Notes: a model not told the origin generated them from the letters alone. Shown: positions 22,332 through 34,889, counted from the first letter of the stretch. The stretch: DNA of 64,000 nt from Capsicum annuum (GCF_002878395.1 NC_061114.1:143565167-143629166), one strand, 5' to 3'. Numbers and translations are program-made.

Positions 22332-23122
22332 TGATAGGGGGGTGAATTATTCTTTTTCGATTAGATAGTCAACTTGCTTCTACGGACAGTCAACTACTGA
22401 AGCAGTAATGTGTGCAAAAAATAAAGTGTTGAAAATGAATGAAACCAGATATTTTATACTAGTTGGAACCTCTAATAGGTCTTACTCTAGTCCCCATGGG
22501 TTGCAAGGTATTCTACTAGTTCTTTGTTTGTCAAATAAAATTACAAGGATTGAATTAAGCTTTTTGGCTATAACTCGCACTCTTTCTTCTTTCTCACTTT
22601 TTGATACAGTGCCTCACCAACTATGTGTTTCTCTCCTCTCTTTTTGAATACATAATAAGCCACAATATAATACATGCTTGAATAAATTAGAGCAAAGAAC
22701 CAGAGAAGGTTGATACAAAAAATATCTCTTTCTTAGTCTTCCATCAATTAAATAGTAATGATTAAACTACTACTAGCCGTTAGAAGATTTAAAATAAAAG
22801 GCAACCCAAGAGATTTGATCCTTGAAAATTGGATGAAAAATATATTCTTTCCAAGAATAAGGTTTGACCATAAATGGTCTCTTTAATAAAGCAAAAAACT
22901 CACATTAACAAGTCCTAAAATAACAATTCTACCAATCTTGAATGGTCCTTGTTTACTTTGACAAAAGATGTTGCACTAATGCTAAGAATGGAATCACTCT
23001 TTCCTTTTAGAGTTTATATTATTGTGAGAGATCTTGTTTCCTTGTTTGAAATGCCTTCTTTCTTTTTTATCCATTATTTATTTTTCCTACAAAGTGTTAG
23101 ACATTGAAATTAGGTACTATCA
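22332..23122 (-). repeat. 3' LTR of the Sirevirus (791 bp)
   Basis: It starts TGATAGGGGGG and ends GTACTATCA, and matches 39405-40196 along its full length. Shared landmarks include CAACTACTGAAGCAGTAATG and ACCTCTAATAGGTCTTA. It ends next to a polypurine tract, so it is the 3' LTR. Confidence 0.92.
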
Positions 23123-23140
23123 ATCTCCCCTTTTTAGATG
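23123..23140 (-). promoter_or_regulatory. Polypurine tract of the Sirevirus
   Basis: The minus strand reads AAAAAGGGGAGAT immediately before TGATAGTACC of the 3' LTR. This is the expected primer for plus-strand synthesis. Confidence 0.82.
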
Positions 23141-23399
23141 TATGACAACTTAAAAATATATTTAGTCGACTTCCTAGTTTATCTCCCCCTGAATAGTTGA
23201 CTAGGATGACCAATGCTCCCCTTGAATAGTGCTATCAGAGTACATAGTCGACTATGAGCTTGTAAAGAAATTATATACTATTTCTCCCCCTTTTACATCA
23301 ATCAAAAAGGAAAAAGTAATATAAAAAACATGTACTACGTGAGGGAAAAAAATATTCATGGGTTTATACCTAGATACATACCAAAGTTTCACAAAAATA

Positions 23400-24965
23400 A
23401 CACAAATATTATTCATAAAAAAATTAAGGGGACAGGAGCAAGAGGAGGAACAACACGACCATGAAAGTAGGCCAAGGTTTTAGTAGTAATATCTTTCAAG
23501 GTGGTGAACTGATCCACAATAGTATTCGATATAACATCGGTGGTAGTGTGAATTGTGTCAGCAATTTTGATAGCCTCCTTGATGAACAGAGTCAAATTTT
23601 AGCAATGTATGAACTTGTTTCCTTACCTATGGCCTAAATTTTGTCCATCTGAAAGTGAGATACAAGAAGAAGATCCTTAAGAGAATCCAACTTTACTTCT
23701 AGGCCAGAGATGAAATTGAGAATGATCATGGAAACTAATGAAGGGCCAACATCATCAGGAGAAGAAGGCCTAATTTTAAGAGACGGAGGTGCATCGATCA
23801 TGCCTTTTTCAGTTTTAAGAACCCAAGTGTTATCAACACGAACATAACCCATACTACTATTTGAATAAAATAAAGGGAATGTCCTTAAGAGGAATGTTGC
23901 TAGCTATAAGAATATGAGTGATGATCAACCCATATGGAAGACTACATGGATCAAGAGAGGATTCAATCATGAAATTGATAATGAACCGAGGAAAGTTTTA
24001 TTTTAGGCTGAGTAAGAAGACAGTAAGTGAATAAGGTATCATGCTGAGTAACAGTAGACAGAGACCTTACACGAGAAAGAAGAGTAGTTGCCATAATATA
24101 GCGGTGACTTCAGCCTCAAAAGAAAAATTTTTGGACCATGGAAGAGCAAAGAGGTTCAGAAGATTTCGGACTAATAGATTTCTTTGCTTATTCAAAAGAT
24201 TATCAAACTCAACTATCCAAGGAGTTTTGGAGAAAGTAGAGAAACCAAAACATGAGATACAAAAAAAAGAGTCGAACATACTACTATCTAAGAAAATATG
24301 CTTACCCAAGACTAACATATCCAATTCATCAACACAAATTAAGTGCAAGGTGGCATAAAACAGATGAATAAGGGGTTCATAGGCGACTTTAGAAATAGAT
24401 AAAAAAAAAATATTTGCCCAACCCTAGACATCAAACAATAATTTAATAAGCAGTTTAGAGATTCTAATAGATCCAGATCCACAATTTGGCCATGCACCAT
24501 AGATCGTTTCTTGATTGAATGAAACAAGGATTCAATTGAGGGTCTCTAAAATTCAGTTTTGATATTCAAAGAACGGCCAAAACTAAATTTTACCTTATTC
24601 TTAGAATTTTCAGAATTATCAATATTTGAAGGTCGCTTGCTTAAAAGTGACAAAAAGAAGTTTGAGAAATCTTAAGGAAGGTGTTGATTAGAAAGGTCTG
24701 AGTCAAGAGGGATAGGAGAGTAGGCTTTTCCTTTTTGTTTGAACTGAGAGCTTTTACAGTTTCCGATGAAGGAGGAATATTTAGGGTTTTTCTCCATGGA
24801 AGGAGAGAGGAAGAGAAGGAGTTTAAAGAATGAAGAAAAAAGAAAAGAGAAGATCATATAAGATATAGGAAAAGGAGAATATGAAGAGACACATAGAGAA
24901 TGGGAAATCGTATTACGATTAAGGCAGTAGCATTGTGTTAGTGGGAAAGAAGAAATGGACAAGGC
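23400..24965 (-). pseudogene. Third ORF (env-like position) of the Sirevirus
   Basis: A decayed reading frame between RNase H and the 3' LTR. It seems to start near 24804 (MEKNPKYSSFIG). It continues through MVHGQIVDLDLLESLNCL at 24339-24527 and the block around VLGKHIFLDSSMFDSFF at 24067-24348, then a LPYGLLI-like part near 23930. It ends with MGYVRVDNTWVLK at 23634-23852 and a further piece at 23413-23595. The pattern resembles the putative plant-transposon protein found in ORF3 of Solanaceae Sireviruses. The function of that ORF is unknown; an envelope role has only been suggested from its position. Several frame breaks are present. Confidence 0.55.
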
Positions 24966-24989
24966 ATGATCATAACCATCGAATCACAT

Positions 24990-25113
24990 CCCAAAAAGTA
25001 ATAAAGGAAGTACATGAATCAAAATCAACAATTAAATGAATTTACTTTTTCAATCAATTAAAGTCATCAGAAATGATTTTACAAATATTTTGGAATAATT
25101 CCCAAAAAAATTT
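24990..25113 (-). pseudogene. Sirevirus RNase H, end part
   Basis: The minus strand to the left of the nested chromovirus resumes the RNase H tail, with a GIIP-like ending expected after the KPLLEERFCFL stretch that lies at 33657-33700. The two halves read on from one another across the 8.5-kb insertion. This piece is short and decayed. Confidence 0.5.
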
Positions 25114-26795
25114 TGTAACGCCCCGGAAGTACCCCCTGGGAGTCACACGGTGCTCAAGACTACGAGTAGTCCCAAGCTAACCCTTTAAGCCTACTTAACT
25201 TGGAACTCATAAGAAAAGTAAACTGATATATAAAATCTGGAGATAACTAAACTTATATCTTAACTGAAAGTCTTTAACTTGGAAATCTTTAAACAGACCC
25301 TTTTCAAATTAAAATATAAACAGTCTGACAAGCCTCTACTTCTGACTAGAGAGCCACTGGGATAGACCCCAACTGACTCAGACATAAACAGAAATCAAAT
25401 AACTAAAGAAATTCATCAATATCAAAAGTCTGATAAACTGGGCCCTCAGACTATGAGGACTCAGCAAAAGTTAGGATATAGGTAGTGATGCCCTTAATCA
25501 ATCGTGTTGCTGAAGATGAGCACCAGAAGCTACATTATAAGATGATGTAGCACATAGACATATATGTGGGTCAGTACCTGTTGAATTTACCGAGTATATG
25601 GGGGTAAGGCATAAGTAAAATAATAACTGAATATTCAAATAAACTTTCAATGATGCATGCTAAATGTAAATGGCTCACCTTGGATATAAATAAAATAGAG
25701 GACTGTAAGATCATAATCATAAATAAAGAAGCATAAGAGTAAACTTTGTGATCCATGACATTTAGTTTCTAAAAGCTTTATTTATTATTCTTTCTTAGGG
25801 AGGTTTTTCTAACCGACATAAACCATGTGAGCTACCATGGAGTCCAACGTCTTACCTACGTTGAGGAGAGTTGTTCTACCCTTGCCATTGGAATAGAACC
25901 TTAATTTTAGTGATTACTATACTTGACTTCATCCATATTGGGAAAAAGCTTAACCTACTTTGGCTCGTAGTTTCTTGGAACTAAGGATACACTCATCCGC
26001 ATTTTCTTCGGTGATAAATACTACTCCCATAATACTAATATGCTCATACCTTAGGAAATCCACCTTAAAATAGCATAAGGGGTTGTATACTAGAAACCAA
26101 TTATGCTTTTCTTTACTTTAAATCATAATTAAGATAAACAATTATGGAATTCAGGCTTTGTCATTGAATCAAAATATCAAACTTCCTTGTAAACTTAGTG
26201 CTTAAACTCAAGCCTTGAATCTTACACTTTCTTTCATACAACTCGTAAGACAACATCATGATTGCAACTCAATTGAAAATCTTTAATCAATGTTTCAAAT
26301 CAAACTCATGATATTCAACTCATAATAGAGAATCTTCAAGTCGAAGCATAAATAAATAAGAGCATACATACACTTTAATGCTTCGATTACATGATAATTT
26401 CATAAACTCAAGATAAGAAAATTTGGGTATGAACCCTAATTGCAAATCATATAACTTTACTTTAAAATAAGTTTATGTTTAAGGATGGAAGAATGTCCTT
26501 GTTCACAAACTCCACATACCTCAATAGTAAGATTCTTGAAGAATGCTTGAACTAGAAGGCTTAAACTCTTGACTTCTTGGGGAAAAATAGGTTGAATTTA
26601 TTCTTGGGAAGATGGAGGATTTCTAGTGAGTAATTTTGAGGGTAATGGGAAAATAATGCCCCTATGAATGTCACAAATCGTGTTTTGGACGACTGGGTTG
26701 AGGGAAAATGACACTTAGTGAAAATTTCATGCCTTGGACCCCTTAAGCATGCAACTAAAAACTGAGTTGAGCTTAGGATCTCATGGGGTATTATA
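25114..26795 (-). repeat. 3' LTR of Tekay-2 (1682 bp)
   Basis: It starts TGTAACGCCCCGG and ends GGGGTATTATA, where the terminal CA is mutated to TA. It matches 31547-33656 but lacks about 340 bp that the right copy has at 33210-33560, and lacks the SINE fragment. Confidence 0.9.
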
Positions 26796-26820
26796 ATATC
26801 TCTCTCTCAGGACCATTCAT
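26796..26820 (-). promoter_or_regulatory. Polypurine tract of Tekay-2
   Basis: The minus strand reads CCTGAGAGAGAGATAT just before the 3' LTR. It is purine rich and at the expected position, but less G-rich than the tracts of the other two elements. Confidence 0.65.
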
Positions 26821-26999
26821 CCTCAAATGTAACTAGTTAAGCTGAGATACCAAGGAGACAGTCTATACTAAATACTAATAAGCTTAAACAAGATCAAATA
26901 ACTGGGTCTAGAATGTGATACATGTTACATGGGTTGAACTGATTTCATGAATGCATGATGTGACATAAGAATAGTTATATAAATGAAATAGAGAACTAA

Positions 27000-27215
27000 T
27001 AAAGTTAACCTAAATAAAACCATTACCTCAAGTTGAGTTTGAACTTGCAGAGAAAATATGAGGATACCAGGCTTGCATATCTGCTTTTGCTTCTCAAATA
27101 TCTCCCTCAATGGATTGATTTCTCCATAGAACCTTAACCAAAGAAACTTTTTTATTCCTTAGCCTACGAATCTAATCATCAAGGATCTCAACTGAACTTC
27201 TTTGTAGAAAAGGCT
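27000..27215 (-). pseudogene. Tekay-2 chromodomain
   Basis: Minus-strand sequence after integrase gives a decayed chromodomain over two or three frames, with the pieces VSLVKVLWRNQSIEG and EAKADMQAWYPHIF. It corresponds to the better preserved copy at 5140-5340. Confidence 0.65.
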
Positions 27216-27236
27216 ATCCTTAATATCCAAACTTTC

Positions 27237-28380
27237 TTAAGGAACAACAAAAGTTGAATCACCAATGCATTTTTTTAACAAAGAAACATGAAACACCGGA
27301 TGCACTAATGCCAAATCTATAGGCAATTCTAACTCGTACGCTACCTTCCCAAAATTGCTTAAAATTTGGTAGGGACCAGCATAGCGGGGACTGAGCTTCC
27401 CCTTCTTACCAAATCTCTTCACTCCTTTCATAAGCAAAATTTTCAAATAAACAAGTCACTAACCTATAACTCAAGATCCCCTCTCTTCACATCGGCATAA
27501 GATTTCTATTGACTTTGGGCTTTCTTTAGCCTCTCTCGAATTAACTAAACTTTCTCCATAGCTTCAACCACTAAACTTGGCCCTATAAAAGTAGCCTCAC
27601 CTACTTTAAAACCAACCAATAGGAGATCTACATCTCCTCCCATAGAGAGCCTCAAAAGGATACATCTGAATATTGGACTGATAACTATTATTATAGAAAA
27701 ACTTAATCAAAGGTAGTCATCCCAATTGCCTTTAAAGTCAATAACACACGCCCTCAATATATCCTCCAAGGTCTGAATGGTCCTCTCTATTAGACCATCT
27801 GTCTAGGGATGAAAAGTTGTACTGAGGTAAACTTGGATACCAAGACCCTTCTGGAAAGTCCTCCAAAAATGAGAGGTAAACTGGGTACCTCAATCTAAAA
27901 TAATAGATAAGGGAACCCCATACAATTTCACCAACTCCCTAAGATAAATCCTGGCATAATCTTTAGCTGAGTATGAAGTATGAACTAACGAGAAATAGGC
28001 TGACTTGGTCATTCTATATATAATGACCCAAATCAAATTATGTTGATAACGCGTTTGAGGTAACTTGTAAAAAATCTATATTAACCACCTCCCACCTCCA
28101 AGTGGGGATGCTAAACTCCTAAAGCATACCACTAAGCCTTTGGTGCTCAACCTTAACTTGCTGATAATTTGAACACCTAGCCACAAACTCTACAATATCT
28201 TTTTTCATACCACTCTACAAATAGATTTCTCGTAAATCATAGTACATCTTAGTAGTTCCTGGGTGGATAGAGTATAGTGCCCAATGTGCTTCTACCAATA
28301 TTCACTGTCTCAAACTATCAAAGCATGGAACACATAACCTGCCTTGACAACGAAGCACATCATCTCCCCCTTGGGAGAAA
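27237..28380 (-). pseudogene. Tekay-2 integrase
   Basis: The C-terminal GPY/F part is well preserved at 27237-27446: FGKKGKLSPRYAGPYQILS, then VAYELELP and HPVFHVSLLKKC. The catalytic core and HHCC part (27480-28380) are decayed but colinear with 5600-6560, including a YHSNI-like block near 27680. Many stops are present. Confidence 0.75.
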
Positions 28381-28679
28381 ACCTCCAGCTTTTGATCTCT
28401 ATCTACCTCCTTCAACTTAACCAAACTAGGATCCCTGGCCTACTTTTCTTTTACTTCGGTAATTAATGAAGATTTTGATCCATTCTACACCCACATACTA
28501 CCATCATCCGAATCAACCAATCGTACTTCTAACCTAGCAAGATGATGAACCTCATGGACTAACTCCTTCTTATTATTCTCAACATGGGCAACATTAGCCA
28601 TAGATAATCTACTATGGTAATCTGCCACTTCATTAGCCTTGCCTGGATGATACAACACACTCATATCATAGTCTTTAAA

Positions 28680-29110
28680 TAACTAAAGCCATCTTCTCTA
28701 GAAAAGATTTAGGACTTTATGCGTGAATACATACTGTAAACTCTTGTGATTCGTGAACACATCAATATCAACCCTAGAAAGATAATGCCTCTAAATTTTC
28801 AAGGCAAAGACAACAGCTGGCAACTTAAGATCATGGGTCAGATAATTATTTTCATAGGGTTTAAGCTGTCTAGAGGCATAGGCAATGACCACAACCCTCT
28901 GCATCAAAACACAACCCAGACAAATTCTACAAGCATCAAAAAATACTATGAACCCATTTGTGTCATCTAGCAAAGTCAAGACTGGGGCAGAAGTGAGCCG
29001 AGTCTTCAACTCCTAAAAACTCTTCTTGTAAGAATATGACTACTAAAATTTAACCTTCTTCTGGGTTAGCCTCGATATGGGGGAAGAAATAAAAGAAAAC
29101 CCTTCAACAA
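28680..29110 (-). pseudogene. Tekay-2 RNase H
   Basis: At 28791-29009 the minus strand reads [20 protein letters not shown], then [28 protein letters not shown] and [10 protein letters not shown]. These are the standard first half of a Ty3/gypsy RNase H. The second half (28680-28790) is decayed. Confidence 0.82.
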
Positions 29111-29114
29111 ATCG

Positions 29115-29900
29115 TCAGTAATAGCCAGCCAAACACAAAAAACTCCTGATATCCAATGAAGAGATATGTCTATGCCAGTTTTTCACTCCTTTGATCTTTT
29201 GGGGATCAATTTGAATTCCATCACCAGAAATGATGTGGTCGAGGAAAGCTACTGATCTCAACCTAAATTTACACTTACTAAACTTAGAGAATAACTTATG
29301 ATCTCTAAGGGTTTGCAACATAACCCTCAGGTGGTCTACACGATCATTCTCACTATGGGAGTAGACAAAGATGTCATCAATGAAGACTATGACAAACATG
29401 TCCAAGTATTGCTTAAACACCCCATTCATTAAGTCCATGAAAGCTGCAGGGAAATTTATTAGTCAAAAAGACATAACTAGGAATTTGAAGTGACCATACC
29501 GAGTTTTGAAGGCTGTCTTTGGAATGTCACATTCTCTGACTCTAAGCTGATTATAGCCAGATCTAAGGTCTATCTTATAGAAATAACTTGCACCTTGAAG
29601 ATTGTCGAATAAGTCATAAATCCTAGGGAGAGGATATTTGTTCTTGATTGTGACTTTGTTTAACTGACTGGAGTCGATGCACATTCAGAGAAAACCATCT
29701 TTCTTGCGCACAAAAAGGACTGGAATGCCTCCACAGAGAGACACTAGATCTTATGAAACCTTTATCTAACAGGTCTTTAAGTTGCTCTTTTAAATCTTTA
29801 AGCTTGGATGGAGCCATATGATATGGAGGAGTAGAGATGAGTTGAGTATCAGGAAGGAGATCACTACCAAGTTATATTTCTCTATTTGGAGGTACCCCTG
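29115..29900 (-). pseudogene. Tekay-2 reverse transcriptase
   Basis: The palm with FIDDIFVYS is at 29115-29438. Fingers and N-terminal blocks are at 29463-29817 ([28 protein letters not shown] and [19 protein letters not shown]) in three overlapping frames. At the palm the usual first L of DDILVYS is F. Order and motifs fit Tekay/Del. Confidence 0.85.
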
Positions 29901-30100
29901 GCAAATCTTCAGGGAAAACCTTGAGAAACTCATTGACTACACAGACTAATTGAACAGTTGGGGTTTCAGATTTAGTATCTTTAACTCTAACTAAGTGATA
30001 GATGCACCCTTTTGATATTAACTTTCTAGCCTTAAGATAAGATATGAAATAACCTTTGGGAGACACAAAACTACCCTTCCATTCAACAATACATATACAT
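29872..30100 (-). pseudogene. Tekay-2 protease-to-polymerase linker
   Basis: The minus strand at 29872-30066 reads LISKGCIYHLVRVKD, then VVNEFLKVFPEDLPGVPP, the conserved junction between protease and polymerase in this clade. The protease active site itself is not recognisable; the sequence appears shortened directly between this linker and the gag zinc knuckle at 30300. Confidence 0.7.
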
Positions 30101-31450
30101 CAAGATAAAAGGCATGAAGCAGTGACAACATCTGGTGAACTCTTCTGCTCCTGACAGAGTAGTAAAGCATAAAATTGATTCTGGCACTGACCGCCATCGA
30201 TACTGGATGACGCGCCCTGTAGAGGAACTAAACAACTTGGATGAGTTGGTATGTTAGTAACCTGAGTCTGAGGATGAACATACCTACTTCCCTGCTTAGC
30301 AAACGGACACTCTTTGATTTTGTGGCCCAACTTGCCACACTCATAACAACCCCCTTGCCTATCAAACACTCACCAGGATAGGTCTTGTCATACTTAGCAC
30401 ATATCAGATAACTGGGCCTTTCACCCATACTATTTTGAGAACTAGAATTCAAAGTTCTTCCCAACTTTACATACTTGGTCCTAGGTGCAGGGGCACTAGC
30501 TGAAGATGGCTCTGGAACTGATGAATAACCTTGAAATTGTAAATGGTTTCCCCCTCTAGACTTGGTTGACTAAACTCAAACTGTCTAGTTCTAGCCCTCT
30601 TGTTTCCCTTTTCTCTTTCCTTCAACTTTTCTGTCTTAATTTGTTAAGCATGAGTCATCAATATAGCAATATCCATATCCCCAATAAGCATGAAAGTCCT
30701 ACACTCCTTGACTACTAAATCAGACACCCTAGTAACAAACTGACTCATAAAAGCTCTAGAGTCAAATATCAACTTGAGAGCATACTTAAAGAACTATGTA
30801 AACTTAAGGCAGCTCTTCTTTACTATCATAGAGCCCTACCTCGGGTTCATGAACTCCTCACCTTTAGCTTCCCTCATTTCATATGGAAAAACCTGTCCAT
30901 AAATGCATTTTGAAGCACCTGCCAACTCGCAGAAGCAATATTCTCACCTATACCTTCCTTCCACATAACAACCTAATCATAAGCAATATCCTTCATCCTA
31001 TAGGATGCTAATTCTATACTTTTCTCCTCAGTAACATATATAAGATGAGTAATCTTTCTCACCTTATCAGTAAAGAGTTGGGGATCCTCATCCACCTTTA
31101 ACCCATGGAACTCAGGTAAATTCATCCTCATGAAATCATGAATCCTCGTTGTAGCTTAGTTACTATTTTTCTGAAGTGGAACTGCAGCCTGTTGGTTGCC
31201 TTGAATATTGGCATTCATAGCTTGCGCTAATGTTTGAAAGGCAGCCTGAAATTCGGTATGAGAAACATTCTCATTTAGAGGTTCGGTGTACAGGGGAGGT
31301 TGGTCACCATTTTTACGTGCATTGAATAGTCGAGGAGGTACATTTTGTTATGTAAAAGCATGAGTTAAGGAAGATAGAGACAACTATAAGAACAATAGAT
31401 CATGAAAGAAATGATGATTCCTAACTCGTTCCGTAGTCTCTTGCTCATAA
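30100..31450 (-). pseudogene. Tekay-2 gag
   Basis: The nucleocapsid zinc knuckle is intact at 30305-30365: CYECGKLGHKIKEC, a C-x2-C-x4-H-x4-C finger. Upstream parts (30480-31450) correspond to the capsid, with stops. The zinc knuckle lies in the reading that begins MFDRQGG, now an isolated open frame. Confidence 0.78.
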
Positions 31451-31530
31451 ATGTGGTATATTTCATATTCATGATCAAGACTCTATGTAACACGACTCAT
31501 CTAACTCCCGAGGCCTCTTTAAAACCTTAG

Positions 31531-31542
31531 GCTCTGATACCA
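31531..31542 (-). other. Primer-binding site of Tekay-2 (initiator Met tRNA)
   Basis: The minus strand reads TGGTATCAGAGC, complementary to initiator methionine tRNA, 4 bp inside the 5' LTR. Confidence 0.92.
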
Positions 31543-31546
31543 AGTT

Positions 31547-33656
31547 TGTAATGCCCCAAAAGTACCCCCTGGATGTCACACTATGCTCAAGACTATGAGT
31601 AGTCCTAAGCTAACCCTTTAAGCCAACTTAACTTGGAACTCATAAGAAAAGTAAACTGACATATAAAATCTGGAGATAACTAAACTTATATCTTAAATAA
31701 AAATCTTTAAGTTAGAAATCTTTAAACAAACCTTTTTGAACTTAAAACATAAATAGTTTGACAAGCCTCTACTTCTGACAAGAGAGCCACTGAGACAGAC
31801 CCCAGCTAACCTGAACATAAACAGAAATCAAATAACTAAAGAACTTCATCAATATTAAAAGTTTAATAAACTAGGCCCTCAGATGATGAGGACTCACCAA
31901 AAGTTGAGATGTAGGTGGTGATGCCCGTAATCAATCGTGTTGCTAGACATAAGCACCCAAACCTACATTATGATAGAATGTAGCACATAGACATATATAT
32001 GGGTCAGTACCTCTGGAATATATTGAGTATATGGGGGTGAATGTATAAGTAAAACAACAACAGTGTATTCCCACCTGGTGGGGTCTGGGGGGGGGGGGGT
32101 AGGATGTACGCAGTCCATACCTCTACCTCTGAAGAAGTATATAAATAAATATTCAAATAAACACATGCTAATTGTAAATGACTTACCTTGGATATAAATA
32201 AAATAGAGGACTTCAAGATCATAACCATAAATAAAGAAGCATAAGAGTAAACTTTGTGATCCATGACACTTACTTTCTAAATTCTTAACCTATTGTTTCT
32301 TGGTGAGGTTCTTCTAACTAAAATAAACCATGTGAGCTACCATAGAGTCCAAATTCTTACCCACATTGGGGAGAGTTGTTCTACCCTTTCGCATCTGAAT
32401 AAAACATTAATCTTAGTAATCACTATACTTTACTTCATCCATATTGGGAAAAAGCTTAACCTATGTTGGCTTGTAGTTTCTAGCAATTAAGGATATGCTC
32501 ATTTGCATTCCCTTCTTGGTGCTAAATACTACTCCCATAATACTTGTATGCTCATACCTTAGGAAATCCACCTTAAAATAGCATAAGGGTTTGTATACTA
32601 GAAACCAATTATGCTTTTCTTTACTTTAAATATTAATCAAGATAAACAATTGTGGATTTCAAGCTTTGTTATTGAATCAAAAGATCAAAATTTCTTGTAA
32701 ACTTAGTGCTTAAACTCAAGCCTTGAATCTTATACTTTCTTTTATATAACTTGTAATACAACATCATGCTTAAAACTCAATTGGAAATATTTAATCAATG
32801 TTTCAAATCAAACTCATGATATTAAACTCATAATGAATATTCAAGTCTAAACATAAATAGATAAGAGCATGTATGCACTTTAATACTTCGATCACATGAT
32901 AATTTCATAAACTCAAGACAAGATAATTTGGGTATGAACCCTAATTGCAAATCATATAGCTTTAACTTTAAAACAAGTTTTGGGCACAACGATAGAAGAA
33001 TGTCCTTGTTCAAAAACTCCACATACCTCAATAGTTAGATTCTTGAAGAATGCTTGAACTTGAAGGCTTAAACTCTTAAATTCTTGGGGAAAAGGGAGCT
33101 TGAATATATTAGGAAGAGAGAGGGTTTCTAGTGAGTAATTTTGAGGGTAATGGGTAAATAATACCCCTATGAATGTCACAAATCGTGTTTTGGATGATTG
33201 GGGTTGAAGGAAAAGAACCCAATTGCCCATTTTCCCCTTTAATGTGAAGTTGGAAGTGCCTTACCTCTGCGTCATGGACCCTAATCTGGGGGAGTGGCTA
33301 GCACACCGTAGACCCTATGCTGGGGAAGCTACCTCACATTATGGGCTATATTTCGGGGCAATGACCAGTGCGCGTAGCCCTATCTCGAAGTCTCTCTGCG
33401 TCTACTATCCAAACATACCCCGAATCCTGTTCAAAAATTCCAAAACTCTTTCGAGATATACCTTTAACATCCCTAAACATGTTCCAACTCAAAAAACAAT
33501 GTCTTAGGGTCGGGAAGGTCAATAAATAAAATCTATAAAGTATTAGGATCTTGAAAATGACTAAGTCCTTATCACTTAGTGAAAATTGCAAGCCTTGGAC
33601 CCCTTAAGCATGAAACTAGAAGCTGAGTCAAGCTTAGGATCTCACGAGGTATTACA
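31547..33656 (-). repeat. 5' LTR of Tekay-2 (2110 bp)
   Basis: It starts TGTAATGCCCC and ends GAGGTATTACA. Relative to the left LTR it contains a TS-SINE tail (about 32051-32140) and a ~340-bp block at 33210-33560 that the left LTR lacks. The open frames at 33223-33591 on both strands lie in this block and match no known protein. Confidence 0.9.
32051..32140 (-). mobile_element. TS-type SINE fragment (3' tail)
   Basis: Read on the minus strand it has GAGGTAGAGGTATGGACTGC, then a short stretch, a poly-C run of about 13, CAGACCCCACC, and a TTGTTGTT tail. This matches the 3' end of the Solanaceae TS SINE family as I know it. Only the last ~90 bp is present. It interrupts the LTR relative to its partner at 25600-25640, so it arrived after Tekay-2. 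It supports a nightshade origin for the window. Confidence 0.75.
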
Positions 33657-34720
33657 TTTTTAGAGAAAACAAAATCTTTCTTCCAATAAGGGTTTTGTAA
33701 ATATATCTGCTAACTGAAATTTGGTACTAACAAATGATAATTCAATATAGTCTTTTAAAATGTGATCTCTAATAAAATAATGCACAAGATTTTTTTATAA
33801 ACAAATAATACAAGAATTATCACAGAAAATTTTGATAGGTTTCATAAAAATATCATAATCACTAAGTTGGTGAGCCATCCATAGAATTTGAGGACAACAC
33901 AACCGATGAATTTTTGTATCAACTCTAAGAATATCTTGCACAATTCAGTATTAGCACTTCCAAAGATAATGTCATCAACATATATTTGAATAATATGATA
34001 TTCAGAAGAAGTTATTTTAATTAAAAGAGTTGTGTCAATTTTTCCTCGCATAAACTCATGATCTATTAAAAAATTGCTCAATCAATCATACCAAGCTCTA
34101 GGAGCTTATTTCAACCCGTAAAGAGCTTTTAAAAGTTTAAATATAGTATGGCAATTCAGGATTTTCAAAGCCAAGAGGTTGCTTTACAAAAACTTGTTCA
34201 TTAATAAATCTATTTAAGAAAGAACTTTAGACAGCCACTTGAAATAATTTAAAACATTTATAAGATAGATTATGCATGTAAGATTTGAATAAATTCTAAG
34301 CTTGCCACAGGTACAAATATTTCATCATAGTCGACTCTCTCTTGTTATGATAGCCTTGGGCAATTAGATGAAAATTATTTTGTACTACCTTCCCTGATTA
34401 ATCCATTTTGTTTATGAAAACCTATTTGTTCCAATGATAGAGGTATTTTCTAGTTTTGGAACTAACGTCCATACTTGGTTTTTGACAAACTGCTCAAGTT
34501 CTTTTTCCATAGCCTTAACCCAACTTTCATCTTCTAGGGCTTTACTAAACTTCTTTGGTTCAAGTTGAGATAAGGGTGCAATATTTGCACTCTTTTACTG
34601 GAGGCCTTTCTCTTTATTCCTTTCTTAGGATCACCAATGATGTATTTCTTTGAATACGCAGGTTCACTTCTTTATTCATTTGAAATGTTTTCTATGGCAA
34701 ATTAATCATTTATAGTTATA
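33657..34720 (-). pseudogene. Sirevirus reverse transcriptase and RNase H start
   Basis: The copia polymerase palm is at 33842-34081: FMRGKIDTTLLIK, then IIQIYVDDIIFGSAN with the catalytic YVDD. Upstream parts to about 34720 correspond to the fingers, with stops. At 33657-33840 the RNase H end appears (IKIFCDNSCII, FQLADIFTKPLLEERF), cut by the Tekay-2 LTR at 33656. Confidence 0.85.
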
Positions 34721-34889
34721 GTTGGCTGATTGTTCTCCAAATTAGTCAACTCTTTAGAAGAGTCAGATGTTGTAATTTTTGCAGCTTTTCCTGGTTTATC
34801 CTCATCTTCTTTATTCTCAATAATATGGTTGAATTATCAAAAACAACATGCACATATTCTTCAATTCATAGAGTATGTATATTATAATT

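Larger units (their letters stand above)
25114..33656 (-). mobile_element. Tekay/Del chromovirus (Tekay-2) nested in the Sirevirus
   Basis: A minus-strand element with LTRs at 25114-26795 and 31547-33656, a polypurine tract after the left LTR and an initiator-Met primer site (31531-31542). Internal domains are gag, protease, reverse transcriptase, RNase H, integrase and a chromodomain. It is of the same clade as Tekay-1 but a different copy. The flanking 5-mers are AATTT and TTTTT, at best an imperfect target duplication; continuity of the Sirevirus RNase H supports the insertion site. All frames are broken. Confidence 0.9.

Noticed and set aside
24041..24358. 105-residue plus-strand frame
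   Set aside because: Antisense to the Sirevirus third-ORF region, which has recognisable motifs on the minus strand.
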